From Virgibacillus sp. MSJ-26 (GTDB lineage Bacteria; Bacillota; Bacilli; Bacillales; Amphibacillaceae), in the NCBI RefSeq assembly GCF_018918075.1, contig NZ_JAHLPW010000006.1, positions 62,001 through 126,000 on the forward strand: 64,000 nt of DNA. The letters run 5' to 3'. The position numbers were made by a program, and so were the translations under genes. Within the stretch, counting starts at the first letter, position 1. Each line of letters begins with the position of its first letter. Below, piece by piece: positions 1 through 9,345 of this stretch. The notes below the pieces were generated by a model. The model was not told the DNA's origin and ran no database searches. It saw only the letters and a list, made by a program, of their open reading frames with translations.

Positions 1-120
1 ATAGATACTATTCTTTACCACTACTGAAAAACTACTAACTTAAAGTTTAACAAGAATTATAAAAAACTAAAAGTAAGGGTAAACTGCATACTAATGTTTT
101 ATTCTGTCTTAAACTAAAAG

Positions 121-136
121 TGTGACAATTATCACA
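121..136 (+). promoter_or_regulatory. Fnr box upstream of narG
   Basis: TGTGA, six spacer bases, then TCACA: a perfect match to the Bacillus Fnr consensus palindrome, 114 bases before the narG start. A possible -10 (TAATAT, 154-159) lies downstream at roughly the distance expected for activation from near -40. Fnr is the oxygen-sensitive Fe-S activator of narGHJI in Bacillus, so anaerobic induction is inferred. No other sites were recognised in bases 1-250. Confidence 0.8.
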
Positions 137-250
137 CTCATTGAAATAATCATTAATATTACTTGGTGTATATATTTAGACATGATATGGTAAAAAGAAA
201 CAAATTATTTGGACATTAATAAAGTAAAAAAAGATTTCGGAGGTGGCGTC

Positions 251-3200
251 ATGGTAAAATCTTCTACACCTTTTTGGAAAAGATTATCGTATTTTGGTAA
301 GTCAGAGAAGTTAAATGATCAATATGAACGATCACCATTAGACAGACATTCTGAACAAATTTATCGTAACAGATGGCAGCATGATAGAGTGGTTCGTACA
401 ACACATGGGGTAAACTGCACAGGGTCTTGTAGTTGGAAGGTACATGTTAAGGATGGAATTATTGCATGGGAAACCCAGCAAACAGATTATCCTTCAACAG
501 GGCCTGGCATGCCGGAATATGAACCGCGGGGTTGTCCAAGGGGAGCTTCTTTCTCCTGGTACACATATAGTCCACATCGTGTTAGGTATCCATATATTCG
601 CTCTTCATTATTGTCTTTGTGGTCTGAGGCTCTTAACGAAGAGAAAGATCCAGTTAAGGCTTGGCAGAACTTAATAGAAGATCCAGAAAAAGCAGACAAG
701 TATAAATCTGCACGAGGAAAAGGTGGCTTTGTTCGCACAACGTGGGAGGAAATTAACACGTTAATCTCAGCCTCTTTGATCCATACAATAAAAAAAGAGG
801 GTCCTGATCGAATTTTTGGATTTTCTCCAATTCCCGCTATGTCAATGGTTAGTTATGCGGGGGGTTCACGTTTTTTAAATTTAATAGGTGGTTCTCTGCT
901 TAGTTTTTACGATTGGTATGCAGATTTACCTCCAGCTTCTCCTCAAGTATGGGGAGAACAAACTGATGTTCCTGAAAGCTCGGACTGGTATAATTCTAGT
1001 TATTTATTAGTTTGGGGATCTAATTTACCACAAACAAGAACTCCAGATTCCCACTTTATGATTGAATCGAGATATAAAGGAACTAAAGTAGTAGCCGTTG
1101 CGCCAGATTACGCTGAATACGTTAAATTTGCAGATACTTGGCTGCCAGTTGAAGCAGGTATGGATGCAGCTCTTGGTATGACAATGACACAAGTTGTTTT
1201 AAATGAATATTACGTTCAGCAAGAAACTCCTTATTTTAAAGAGTACGTTAAGAAATATACTGATCTTCCATTTTTAATTACTTTATCCAAAGAAGGAGAT
1301 ACACTTCGTAGTGGCAAATTTCTTCGTGCGGAAAATCTTGACATGGAAATCTCGAATGCTGAATGGAAAACAGTTATGTTTGATCGAAAAACAAATAAAT
1401 TTGCGACGCCAAATGGTACGGTTGGACACCGCTGGGAAGATAATAAAAATTGGAATTTACATTTGAAGGATACAGATAATCAACTTGGGGATATCGATCC
1501 TTTACTTAGTTTTGTTGATAATGCAGATGAGGTAGTTGAGGTTAGCTTTCCTCAGTTTATGGTTAATACAAAAGATACATTTTCCCGAAAAGTGCCTGTG
1601 AAAAAAATAGAAATAGACGGGAACGAACAATATGTTACGACTGTGTTCGACCTTCTTTTAGCTAATAATGGGGTAACAAGAGAACAACTTGGTGAAAAAG
1701 AACTAGACTATACTGATGAAAACAGTATATACACTCCTGCTTGGCAAGAAAAATTAACAGGAGTACCTGGCGGAGATGTTGCTCAAATTGCTAGAGAATT
1801 TGCTCAAAATGCAATTGATTCCAATGGTCGATCCATGATTATTATGGGATCAGGCATCAATCATTGGTATCACTCAGACATAATATACCGGACAATATTG
1901 AATCTAGTTATGCTGACCGGATGTGAAGGTGTTAATGGAGGCGGCTGGGCACATTATGTAGGACAAGAAAAAGTTCGTCCGCTGGAAGGATGGCAATCTA
2001 TAGCAATGGCTCGTGACTGGGGAGGTCCACCTCGCCTTCATGCGGGTACGTCATTTTTCTATTTTGCAACTGAACAATGGCGCTATGAAGATCAAAAAGT
2101 CGATCAGCTTACCTCTCCTTTAACAAAAGAAGCTCGCTACAAACATCTAGGAGATTATAACTCTCTTGCGACTCGACTTGGTTGGCTTCCATCTTATCCG
2201 CAGTTTAATAAAAACTCGATTAATATGGCGAACGGAAAATCAAACGAGGAAGTATCAAAAATGGTTGTGGAGCAAATTAAATCTGGAGAGTTGGAGTTTG
2301 CAAGTGATGACCCAAGTAACCCAATTAATTTTCCTAAACTTTTGTTCGTCTGGCGAGCTAATCTTATCGGTAGTTCTGCAAAAGGCCATGAATATTTTCT
2401 GAAGCATTTACTAGGAACACATGAAGGAACGTTAAGTGAGCAAGAAGAAGAAAAGCAAACAAACGAAATAAAGTGGATTGAAGATGTTCCAGAGGGGAAA
2501 CTTGATTTACTCATAAATTATGATTTTAGAATGAGTGGAACAGGTTTATACTCGGATATTGTCCTTCCAGCTGCTACATGGTATGAGAAACACGACTTGT
2601 CAAGTACAGATATGCATCCTTTTGTTCATCCATTCAATCCAGCTATCACTCCTCCGTGGGAGTCAAGATCAGATTGGGATGCATTTAAATTACTTGCTAA
2701 AAAATTCTCTGAGATGTCTGAGCATTACTTTTCAGAACCTGTACAAGATGTTGTTGCTACTGCTTTGCAGCATGACTCCAAAGACGAAATTGCACAAGCA
2801 TACGGGAAAGTACCTGATTGGAAATACGATGATTCTATCGAACCAACGCCAGGGGTGAATTTCCCAAGAATCCAAGTCGTGGAACGAGATTACTCCAAAG
2901 TATACGAGAAATTTATTACTTTAGGTGAAAATGTGCGTAATCAAATTGGTGCACACGGAGTTAGTTGGCAAGCTGAAGAAGAGCATGATAGGTTAAGAAA
3001 AACACTTGGTACAAATAAACGGTTACAGCATTATAAACATTTGCCAAGCCTTGAATCTGATAGGAAAGTTGCCGAAGGAATTCTTACGCTCTCAAGTGCA
3101 ACGAACGGTGACATGGCTGTCAAAGCTTGGAAAGCTCAAGAAGAGAACACAGGCCAAGAGTTAACTGATTTAATCAGCGGGCGTGCAGAAGAGAAAATTA

Positions 3201-3931
3201 CTTTTAATGATATTTCAAATCAACCAAGACGTGTCCTTTCAACTCCTGTATTTAGTGGAACGAATGAAGATGATAGAAGGTATTCTTCGTTTACGACGAA
3301 TATCGAAAGGTTGGTTCCATTTCGAACCTTGACAGGCAGGCAACATTTTTATCTGGATCATGATGTTATGCTTGAATTTGGCGAAGAACTACCGACATTC
3401 AAACCACCACTTCAAAAGTTAACATTTTATAATAATGACAAGAAGCCAGAAGCAGTTGAAAATGAAATTACATTACGCTATCTAACACCACACTTTAAAT
3501 GGTCTTATCACTCAACGTATGGTGATACATTACCAATGCTGACACTGTTTAGAGGTGGACCCCATGTTTGGTTGAATAACAATGATGCTGCTTCAGTAGG
3601 CATTGAAGATAATGATTGGATTGAAATGTATAACAGAAATGGTGTTGTGGTTGCTCGTGCAGTGGTTAGCCATAGAATTCCAAGTGGGATAGTTTATATG
3701 TATCACGTTCAAGACCGCTTGATAAATGTTCCCGGTTCAAAAATAACCAAGACACGCGGAGGTACATTTAACAGTCCAACGCGAATTCATATTAAACCAA
3801 CGCAAATGATTGGCGGCTATGCTCAATTAAGCTATGGATTTAATTATTATGGACCGACCGGCAACCAACGTGATGAACAGGTTATTATTCGAAAAATGGA
3901 AAGGGACGAGGTGGATTGGCTTGAAGATTAA
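251..3931 (+). CDS. narG: Respiratory nitrate reductase alpha subunit NarG
   Basis: Molybdenum (bis-MGD) catalytic subunit of the membrane-bound nitrate reductase; reduces nitrate to nitrite on the cytoplasmic side using quinol electrons passed through NarH and NarI. The 1226-residue length fits Bacillus NarG. The His/Cys set for the first iron-sulfur cluster (FS0) is visible near residues 52-60 (HGVNCTGSC) and C95 (RGCPRG). The YADLPPASP segment carries the Asp expected to ligate molybdenum. I chose ATG 251 over an upstream in-frame TTG at 209 because GGAGG at 239-243 sits correctly before it. First gene of narGHJI; its stop overlaps the narH start by 11 bases. Confidence 0.97.
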   Translation: MVKSSTPFWKRLSYFGKSEKLNDQYERSPLDRHSEQIYRNRWQHDRVVRTTHGVNCTGSCSWKVHVKDGIIAWETQQTDYPSTGPGMPEYEPRGCPRGASFSWYTYSPHRVRYPYIRSSLLSLWSEALNEEKDPVKAWQNLIEDPEKADKYKSARGKGGFVRTTWEEINTLISASLIHTIKKEGPDRIFGFSPIPAMSMVSYAGGSRFLNLIGGSLLSFYDWYADLPPASPQVWGEQTDVPESSDWYNSSYLLVWGSNLPQTRTPDSHFMIESRYKGTKVVAVAPDYAEYVKFADTWLPVEAGMDAALGMTMTQVVLNEYYVQQETPYFKEYVKKYTDLPFLITLSKEGDTLRSGKFLRAENLDMEISNAEWKTVMFDRKTNKFATPNGTVGHRWEDNKNWNLHLKDTDNQLGDIDPLLSFVDNADEVVEVSFPQFMVNTKDTFSRKVPVKKIEIDGNEQYVTTVFDLLLANNGVTREQLGEKELDYTDENSIYTPAWQEKLTGVPGGDVAQIAREFAQNAIDSNGRSMIIMGSGINHWYHSDIIYRTILNLVMLTGCEGVNGGGWAHYVGQEKVRPLEGWQSIAMARDWGGPPRLHAGTSFFYFATEQWRYEDQKVDQLTSPLTKEARYKHLGDYNSLATRLGWLPSYPQFNKNSINMANGKSNEEVSKMVVEQIKSGELEFASDDPSNPINFPKLLFVWRANLIGSSAKGHEYFLKHLLGTHEGTLSEQEEEKQTNEIKWIEDVPEGKLDLLINYDFRMSGTGLYSDIVLPAATWYEKHDLSSTDMHPFVHPFNPAITPPWESRSDWDAFKLLAKKFSEMSEHYFSEPVQDVVATALQHDSKDEIAQAYGKVPDWKYDDSIEPTPGVNFPRIQVVERDYSKVYEKFITLGENVRNQIGAHGVSWQAEEEHDRLRKTLGTNKRLQHYKHLPSLESDRKVAEGILTLSSATNGDMAVKAWKAQEENTGQELTDLISGRAEEKITFNDISNQPRRVLSTPVFSGTNEDDRRYSSFTTNIERLVPFRTLTGRQHFYLDHDVMLEFGEELPTFKPPLQKLTFYNNDKKPEAVENEITLRYLTPHFKWSYHSTYGDTLPMLTLFRGGPHVWLNNNDAASVGIEDNDWIEMYNRNGVVVARAVVSHRIPSGIVYMYHVQDRLINVPGSKITKTRGGTFNSPTRIHIKPTQMIGGYAQLSYGFNYYGPTGNQRDEQVIIRKMERDEVDWLED

Positions 3932-5468
3932 AGCACAGTTTGGAATGGTAATGAACTTAGATAAATGTATCGGATGCCATACATGTAGTGTTACTTGTAG
4001 TAATACTTGGACGAACCGTCCTGGAACAGAATATATGTATTGGAATAATGTTGAGACTAAGCCAGGGGTTGGTTACCCAAGAGAGTGGGAAGACAATGAT
4101 GCCAGAAAAGGGGGCTGGCATGTAAAAAATGGTAAACTCCAATTAAGAGCAGGAGGAAAAGTCAGTAAGCTACTTAATATATTTTATAATAAAGATTTAG
4201 TCCAAATCGATGAATACTATGAACCTTGGACTTATGACTATGATAATTTAATTAATAGTCCAGAAAAAGAACATCAACCTGTTGCACGTCCTGTTTCACA
4301 GCTGACAGGTGAATACATGGATATCACATGGGGACCTAACTGGGAAGATGATCTTGCAGGTGTTCATGTAACAGGGAAAAATGATCCTAATATGCGCAAT
4401 TTAGATGAAGAGATTAAATTTGAGTTTGAAGAAACGTTCATGATGTATTTACCGCGTATTTGTGAACATTGTCAAAACCCGTCTTGTGTCTCATCCTGCC
4501 CTTCAGGTGCAATGTATAAAAGAGAAGAAGATGGTATTGTTTTGGTTGACCAAGATACATGTAGAAGTTGGCGTTTTTGTATGACTGGATGCCCTTATAA
4601 AAAAGTTTATTTCAATTGGAAAACACACAAAGCAGAAAAGTGTACATTTTGTTTTCCGAGAATAGAAACGGGAGAACCAACCATTTGTTCGGAAACTTGT
4701 GTTGGTCGTCTACGATATATTGGTATTGTTTTATATGATGCCGATAAGGTCCTGGAAGCAGCTTCAGTAGAAGATGAAAAAGATTTGTATGAAGCACAGT
4801 TGAGCACTTTTTTAGATCCATTTGATCCAGAGATTCAAAAAGAAGCTATCAAACAAGGTATTCCTGAAGATTGGCTTGAAGCAGCACAAAGATCACCTGT
4901 TTATAAAATGGCAGTTGAACAACGTATAGCTTTACCACTTCATCCTGAATACCGCACAATGCCCATGGTATGGTACGTGCCACCATTAAGTCCGTTTATG
5001 AATGCTTTAGGTGAACAGGTGAATACGTTAGATCCTAATGTGATTTTCCCAACCATTAATCAATTCCGTATACCTATTGATTATTTGGCAAGTCTATTTA
5101 CTGCAGGTGACTCAGAAATTATCAAAAAGGTGTTACAAAAATTAGTAGCTATGAGAACATATATGAGATATAAAGAGCTAGATAAAGAATTTGATAAGTC
5201 AATCCTTGATGAAGCAGACATGACTGAAGAGATGGCGGAAGAAATGTATCAACTTTCTGCGATTGCTAAATACGAGGATCGTTACGTTATCCCTAAATCT
5301 CATCGTGAAGATGCTGGTGATATGCACGCAAGACAAGGTTCTGCAGGCTTCGAATTTATGGAAGCATGTAAAAGTTGTATGGATGGCGGCCAAGCAGCAG
5401 ATCCGCTCTCCTATTACGAAAGTGGATTTTGGAGGGAGCTAGATGAAAGCACACCAAAAGGTTTTTAA
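3921..5468 (+). CDS. narH: Respiratory nitrate reductase beta subunit NarH
   Basis: Iron-sulfur electron-transfer subunit linking NarI haem to NarG. Four Cys groups are readable: CIGCHTCSVTC near the N-terminus, CEHCQNPSCVSSC, CRSWRFCMTGC (the group in which Trp replaces one Cys, as in other NarH, giving a 3Fe-4S cluster) and CTFCFPRIETGEPTICSETC. The start is TTG at 3921, preceded by GAGGTGG at 3908-3914. A longer in-frame ORF from 3834 lies inside narG and would add 29 residues unlike NarH. The product is 515 residues. Its 5' end overlaps narG and its 3' end overlaps narJ by 26 bases, so translation is probably coupled. Confidence 0.95.
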   Translation: MKIKAQFGMVMNLDKCIGCHTCSVTCSNTWTNRPGTEYMYWNNVETKPGVGYPREWEDNDARKGGWHVKNGKLQLRAGGKVSKLLNIFYNKDLVQIDEYYEPWTYDYDNLINSPEKEHQPVARPVSQLTGEYMDITWGPNWEDDLAGVHVTGKNDPNMRNLDEEIKFEFEETFMMYLPRICEHCQNPSCVSSCPSGAMYKREEDGIVLVDQDTCRSWRFCMTGCPYKKVYFNWKTHKAEKCTFCFPRIETGEPTICSETCVGRLRYIGIVLYDADKVLEAASVEDEKDLYEAQLSTFLDPFDPEIQKEAIKQGIPEDWLEAAQRSPVYKMAVEQRIALPLHPEYRTMPMVWYVPPLSPFMNALGEQVNTLDPNVIFPTINQFRIPIDYLASLFTAGDSEIIKKVLQKLVAMRTYMRYKELDKEFDKSILDEADMTEEMAEEMYQLSAIAKYEDRYVIPKSHREDAGDMHARQGSAGFEFMEACKSCMDGGQAADPLSYYESGFWRELDESTPKGF

Positions 5469-5982
5469 GTTAACCTCAACACTTATGCTTTACCCACAAA
5501 GACAATGGATTGAGCAATTAACTGCGGTGAAAGAAGAAATATCAACCTATCATAACAGCTTAGTAAATAGTTATTTAAATTCTTTTATTCACTACTTGGA
5601 AACAACACCATTTGAACAATTATGTTTAAACTATGTCTACACATTCGATTTTCACGGAGTAACAACTTTAAACCTAACTTATAATGTGTTTAAAGACTCT
5701 AGAAAAAGAGGAGAAGCTTTAGTGAAACTAAGGCAAATCTTATCAGACTCAGATTTAGAAGCTGAGTCTGATGAGTTACCTGATTATTTACCAATGATAT
5801 TAGAATTTGTAGCAATTGCTGATGAGAAATATGCAATTCGTTTGCTAAGACTCCATTTGAATTCTTTAAAACACTTGGAACAAGAACTCGTCAAAAATGA
5901 TAGTCCTTATCATTTTTTACTTAAGGCGGTTATTGAAATTTCTTTAAATACTTTTTTAAAGAACGAACAAATTTCTTCTTAA
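5443..5982 (+). CDS. narJ: Nitrate reductase molybdenum cofactor assembly chaperone NarJ
   Basis: Small helical chaperone (179 residues) of the NarJ/TorD type that helps insert the molybdenum cofactor and Fe-S clusters into NarG before the complex is anchored; not part of the final enzyme. The assignment rests on position between narH and narI, size, and the acidic all-helical sequence with conserved blocks such as LCLNYVYTFDF and DYLPMILEF. ATG 5443 follows GGAGGGAG at 5431-5438, inside the end of narH. Confidence 0.93.
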   Translation: MKAHQKVFKLTSTLMLYPQRQWIEQLTAVKEEISTYHNSLVNSYLNSFIHYLETTPFEQLCLNYVYTFDFHGVTTLNLTYNVFKDSRKRGEALVKLRQILSDSDLEAESDELPDYLPMILEFVAIADEKYAIRLLRLHLNSLKHLEQELVKNDSPYHFLLKAVIEISLNTFLKNEQISS

Positions 5983-6055
5983 GCTAAGTAAGATGTGTTT
6001 TCATTTGAGTAATCTGTATCTTATCACTTTTATACTACTAGAAAGGGTTGGTTTC

Positions 6056-6787
6056 ATGTCAAGCCTTGACATCTTCTTATGGATTGTCTTTCCATATATA
6101 TCATTGACGATATTTGTTCTTGGTCATATTTATCGATATAATACAGACCAATTTGGTTGGACAGCCAAATCAAGCCAATTTTTAGAACAAAAGCGATTAC
6201 GTTTTGGAAGTACGGTCTTTCATTGGGGTATTATTTTTGTGTTTTTTGGCCATGTTGCCGGAATATTAATTCCCAAAGCATGGTTTGATTGGATTGGGAT
6301 CACACAAGATATGTACCATTTCGGAGCTATTTGGTTTGGGGGCTTAGCTGGACTTGCAGTAGTGGTTGGTGGTTTTTTTCTCTTTCTTCGCCGTGTGTCT
6401 GTAAAGAGAGTTATTAAGAATAGTTCAGTGAGTGATTATGTATCATTAATTATTCTTGGTGCAGTAGTGCTTGTTGGGTTTACGAACACAGCGGGCTATA
6501 ATGCATCAGGAGGTACTTTTGATTACCGAGTTGTCATAGGTCCATGGGCAAGGGAATTGTTAACACTGCGACCATCACAAGGCATGGTTGCTGCGATGGC
6601 TCAGGCTCCAATAGGTTTTCAGCTCCACATATTTTTAGCTTTCGTGTTGTTTGCAGCTTGGCCTTTTACTAGACTTGTTCATGTATTTAGCCTCCCATTG
6701 AAATATTTGAATAGAAGGTATGTAGTCTATCGGAATGCTAAACCTTATAATAAACGCCAAGCTCCAGAAAGAAAAGAATTAAATTAA
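6056..6787 (+). CDS. narI: Respiratory nitrate reductase gamma subunit NarI (cytochrome b)
   Basis: Membrane di-haem b subunit that oxidises quinol and passes electrons to NarH. About five hydrophobic segments are visible in 243 residues. Candidate haem-ligand histidines lie in FHWGIIFVFFGHVAG (helix 2) and in the QLHIFLAF and RLVHVF segments near the C-terminus. ATG 6056 is preceded by AAAGGG; an in-frame ATG at 5993 would add 21 residues that are not NarI-like. Last gene of the nar operon before a stem-loop at 6794. Confidence 0.95.
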   Translation: MSSLDIFLWIVFPYISLTIFVLGHIYRYNTDQFGWTAKSSQFLEQKRLRFGSTVFHWGIIFVFFGHVAGILIPKAWFDWIGITQDMYHFGAIWFGGLAGLAVVVGGFFLFLRRVSVKRVIKNSSVSDYVSLIILGAVVLVGFTNTAGYNASGGTFDYRVVIGPWARELLTLRPSQGMVAAMAQAPIGFQLHIFLAFVLFAAWPFTRLVHVFSLPLKYLNRRYVVYRNAKPYNKRQAPERKELN

Positions 6788-6793
6788 GAAAAG

Positions 6794-6825
6794 ATTCCCC
6801 ACAATCATTCTAGTTTGTGGGGAAT
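6794..6825 (+). terminator. Stem-loop after narI
   Basis: Perfect 11-bp stem (ATTCCCCACAA with TTGTGGGGAAT) and a 10-base loop between narI and the hemerythrin-like gene. No U-run follows, so it may be a processing or attenuation hairpin rather than a full terminator; read-through to the next gene is possible. Confidence 0.55.
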
Positions 6826-6868
6826 TATGATAAGATATAAGAAACTCATTTATTGGGGGAAAATATTG

Positions 6869-7291
6869 ATGGCTACAGGACCAGCTTTAAGGAAACTAGC
6901 TGCCCATCGGTCAATACACGATGGAGCACATGCAGAGGCTCGAGATCTTACTGACGTTACTGAAAAATTATTTCAAGATAATCGCATGGAAGATTGCTTA
7001 AAAGCAGCCGAGGCATTGATTGAATATATTGAATCACGAATCATTGCCCACGCGGATGCAGAAGAGGAAGGACTGTATCAAGAAATTCAAGAAGAAAACC
7101 CGAAACTAACGACAGATATACATATGCTGACTCGAGATCATGATTTAATGAGAGTGATTTTAAGTAAAATCAAAGAACAGTTAGAAAGTAAAAAAGAAGT
7201 CACTCGTACAATGATCAATCAATTTAACGCTATTTTAATTGTTAACGAAATACATAGTCGAAGCGAAGAAGAGAAATTGTTGGAAGATTAA
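6869..7291 (+). CDS. Hemerythrin-like HHE domain protein
   Basis: Acidic helical protein of 140 residues with the spaced His and Glu/Asp residues of the hemerythrin HHE cation-binding family: HRSIHDGAHAEARD at the start, AHADAEEEGLYQE in the middle, TRDHDLMR and NEIHSRSEEE towards the end. The four-helix fold usually holds a di-iron centre that can bind oxygen or NO. ATG 6869 follows GGGGGA at 6855-6860; a longer ORF from 6815 runs through the narI hairpin and is unlikely. Its place just after narI suggests a role in nitrosative stress or oxygen/NO handling during nitrate respiration, which is inference from context. Confidence 0.8.
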   Translation: MATGPALRKLAAHRSIHDGAHAEARDLTDVTEKLFQDNRMEDCLKAAEALIEYIESRIIAHADAEEEGLYQEIQEENPKLTTDIHMLTRDHDLMRVILSKIKEQLESKKEVTRTMINQFNAILIVNEIHSRSEEEKLLED

Positions 7292-7313
7292 AGAATAAAA
7301 AGTGGCGGAACAG

Positions 7314-7346
7314 AAGCTGTAAATCATAATGATTTACAGCTTTTTT
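7314..7346 (+). terminator. Rho-independent terminator
   Basis: 12-bp stem (AAGCTGTAAATC with GATTTACAGCTT), five-base loop and a run of T at 7341-7346. Ends the nar/hemerythrin transcription unit. Confidence 0.9.
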
Positions 7347-7396
7347 GCTCATTCGATATGGAATTAGCTAAGTATTAAAACATCCTGATACCTATC

Positions 7397-7423
7397 GTTT
7401 ATACTTTCCGAAATAAAGGGAAC
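7397..7423 (+). promoter_or_regulatory. Candidate SigB-type promoter
   Basis: GTTTAT at 7397-7402, a 15-base spacer, and GGGAAC at 7418-7423, close to the Bacillus general-stress sigma-B pattern (GTTTAA, 12-15 bases, GGGWAW). It lies 36 bases before the FAD/Rieske oxidoreductase start. Assignment by eye only. Confidence 0.35.
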
Positions 7424-7458
7424 AATATGTTTATCAACCCGGAGAGCGAGGTGTATAA

Positions 7459-8991
7459 ATGACTAAACATAATAATATGCCTGAAAACCCCGAACCTTTT
7501 TGGCGAGAATTAATTGATTTACCTTCATTTTCCAAATTGAAAGATTCTTTGAAGGTTGACGTAGGGATTGTCGGTGGGGGAATTACAGGCATAACTACTG
7601 CCTATTTACTAGCTAAAGAAAATATTAATGTAGCGTTGTTAGATTCTAATGTTATCTTAAATGGTACTACCGGGCATACAACAGCTAAAGTGACTGCCCA
7701 GCATGGCTTGATATATGACGAATTTATATCTCATTTCGGTTTAGAAAAAACACAATTATATTATCAAGCTAATATGGATGCGAAAAAATTCATCAAACAA
7801 ACGATTGACCAATATAATTTGAAATGCGACTATAAAGAAGAAAATGCCTTTCTTTATACCAATTCAGATGATTATTTATTGAAGTTGGAACATGAGCAAA
7901 AAGCATATGATAAAGTTAAAATACCTCATGAAACGAAAACGAATATCCCGTTAGATATACCAATAAAGTCTGCACTTGTTATGCCAAACCAAGGTCAATT
8001 TCATCCTTTAAAGTATTTAAAGCAACTAGTTGATGAAAGTGTCAGCAATGGCGTTCAATTTTATGAAAATACAGCAGCAATTGACGTTGAATATAACAAA
8101 CATCCTACGATTATTACACGCGATGGTTATCGAGTTACATGCCGTTATGTCATCGAGGCATCGCATTATCCTTTTTACGATGGGCAAGGCTTTTATCCGA
8201 CACGCTTAAAACCAGAGCGTTCCTATATTATTGGTATTAAGACAGATAAGTCATATCCTGGTGGTATGTATATAAATGCAGAATCACCAACACGTTCTAT
8301 AAGAAGCACACCTATTGATGATGAGAATTTATGGTTAATCGCAGGAGAAAATCATAGAACAGGTCAAGGTAAGTCAACAATCGATCACTACGTTGCACTT
8401 CAAAACTTTGCTGAAAAACAATTTGGAGTTAAAGATTTTATTTACCGCTGGTCAGCACAAGATTTGACAACCCTTGATAAACTTCCTTACATTGGGCCAG
8501 TTACCAAAGGCCAAGATTCAGTATTAGTTGCTACTGGCTATAGGAAATGGGGAATGACCAATGGAACAATTGCAGCCCAAATTCTTGCAGATTCCATTTT
8601 AGAAAAAGAAAACCCGTACAAAAATCTTTACACACCAGCGAGATTTCAGGGGGATCCATCTGTGAAAAAGTTTGCACAATTTAATACTAATGTGGCTAAA
8701 TCTTTAATTAAAGGCAAACTTGATGATACAAAAGAAAATATAAATAATCTAGATATAGATGAAGCTACCATAACTAGAGTCAATGGTGAACGTACGGGCG
8801 TTTATAAAGATAAGAATGCTGAACTTCATTTAGTTGATACAACGTGCACACATTTACGGTGTGAAGTTGCATGGAACTCAGGTGAAAGAACATGGGATTG
8901 TCCATGTCACGGATCGAGATTTTCATACACTGGAGAAGTTATTGAAGGCCCAGCAAAAGAACCACTGGAAAAAAGATCACTAAATGATTAA
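7459..8991 (+). CDS. yhfW: FAD-dependent oxidoreductase with C-terminal Rieske domain (YhfW-like)
   Basis: Fusion of a DAO-type FAD oxidoreductase and a Rieske [2Fe-2S] domain, 510 residues, the same architecture and length as B. subtilis YhfW. The dinucleotide-binding motif VGIVGGGITGITTAY is near residues 35-50. The Rieske ligands are CTHLRC and CPCHGSRF in the last 60 residues (C-x-H and C-x2-H). The substrate is unknown. ATG 7459 follows GAGGTG. It stands alone between two terminators. A possible sigma-B promoter upstream would fit a stress role, but that is inference. Confidence 0.88.
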   Translation: MTKHNNMPENPEPFWRELIDLPSFSKLKDSLKVDVGIVGGGITGITTAYLLAKENINVALLDSNVILNGTTGHTTAKVTAQHGLIYDEFISHFGLEKTQLYYQANMDAKKFIKQTIDQYNLKCDYKEENAFLYTNSDDYLLKLEHEQKAYDKVKIPHETKTNIPLDIPIKSALVMPNQGQFHPLKYLKQLVDESVSNGVQFYENTAAIDVEYNKHPTIITRDGYRVTCRYVIEASHYPFYDGQGFYPTRLKPERSYIIGIKTDKSYPGGMYINAESPTRSIRSTPIDDENLWLIAGENHRTGQGKSTIDHYVALQNFAEKQFGVKDFIYRWSAQDLTTLDKLPYIGPVTKGQDSVLVATGYRKWGMTNGTIAAQILADSILEKENPYKNLYTPARFQGDPSVKKFAQFNTNVAKSLIKGKLDDTKENINNLDIDEATITRVNGERTGVYKDKNAELHLVDTTCTHLRCEVAWNSGERTWDCPCHGSRFSYTGEVIEGPAKEPLEKRSLND

Positions 8992-9010
8992 TTTAAAAAA
9001 GTATTAAGAG

Positions 9011-9051
9011 ATTACGTTACAATAATTTATGTTGTTGTAACGTAATTTTTT
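9011..9051 (+). terminator. Rho-independent terminator after yhfW-like gene
   Basis: 12-bp stem (ATTACGTTACAA with TTGTAACGTAAT), 12-base loop and T-run 9046-9051. Confidence 0.9.
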
Positions 9052-9150
9052 ATCTTATCTCACTATCATAAGTATACTTGGTATATGAGATTAATTTTAT
9101 CTTTTTCGCACTAACTTCCGATAATATATATTATGTAAACAAGGAAATAA

Positions 9151-9345
9151 TTATTTATGTAAGGATCGATTAATCAACTCCCTTTCATTGTTTTGTTGAA
9201 ACGATTCTTTTAATTCCGTAAAGAAGTGGTCAACCTCTTTTAAAATTAAGCGACTTTCATCAACAGCCGCCTTACCTTCTATCGACCTATCATAAGCTTC
9301 ATATAAACTTAGATAACATTTAATTTTGTCTTTAATCCGTCTCAC
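9151..9345 (-). CDS. Small hypothetical protein, second of an overlapping pair
   Basis: 64 codons from a GTG at 9345. The product is charged and helical, with no motif I recognise. Its start lies inside the last codons of the upstream small ORF (overlap 9332-9345), the arrangement expected for translational coupling, and this coupling would excuse the weak ribosome site before the GTG. A YhfW-like gene converges on it; no clear terminator was seen after it. Codon use looks like the host. It could be a chance ORF; the paired arrangement is the main support. Confidence 0.45.
   Translation of the reverse strand: MRRIKDKIKCYLSLYEAYDRSIEGKAAVDESRLILKEVDHFFTELKESFQQNNERELINRSLHK

Noticed and set aside
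3834-3920. Longer narH reading from an in-frame ATG inside narG
   Set aside because: The added 29 residues are translated narG sequence in another frame; the ribosome site and family alignment support TTG 3921.
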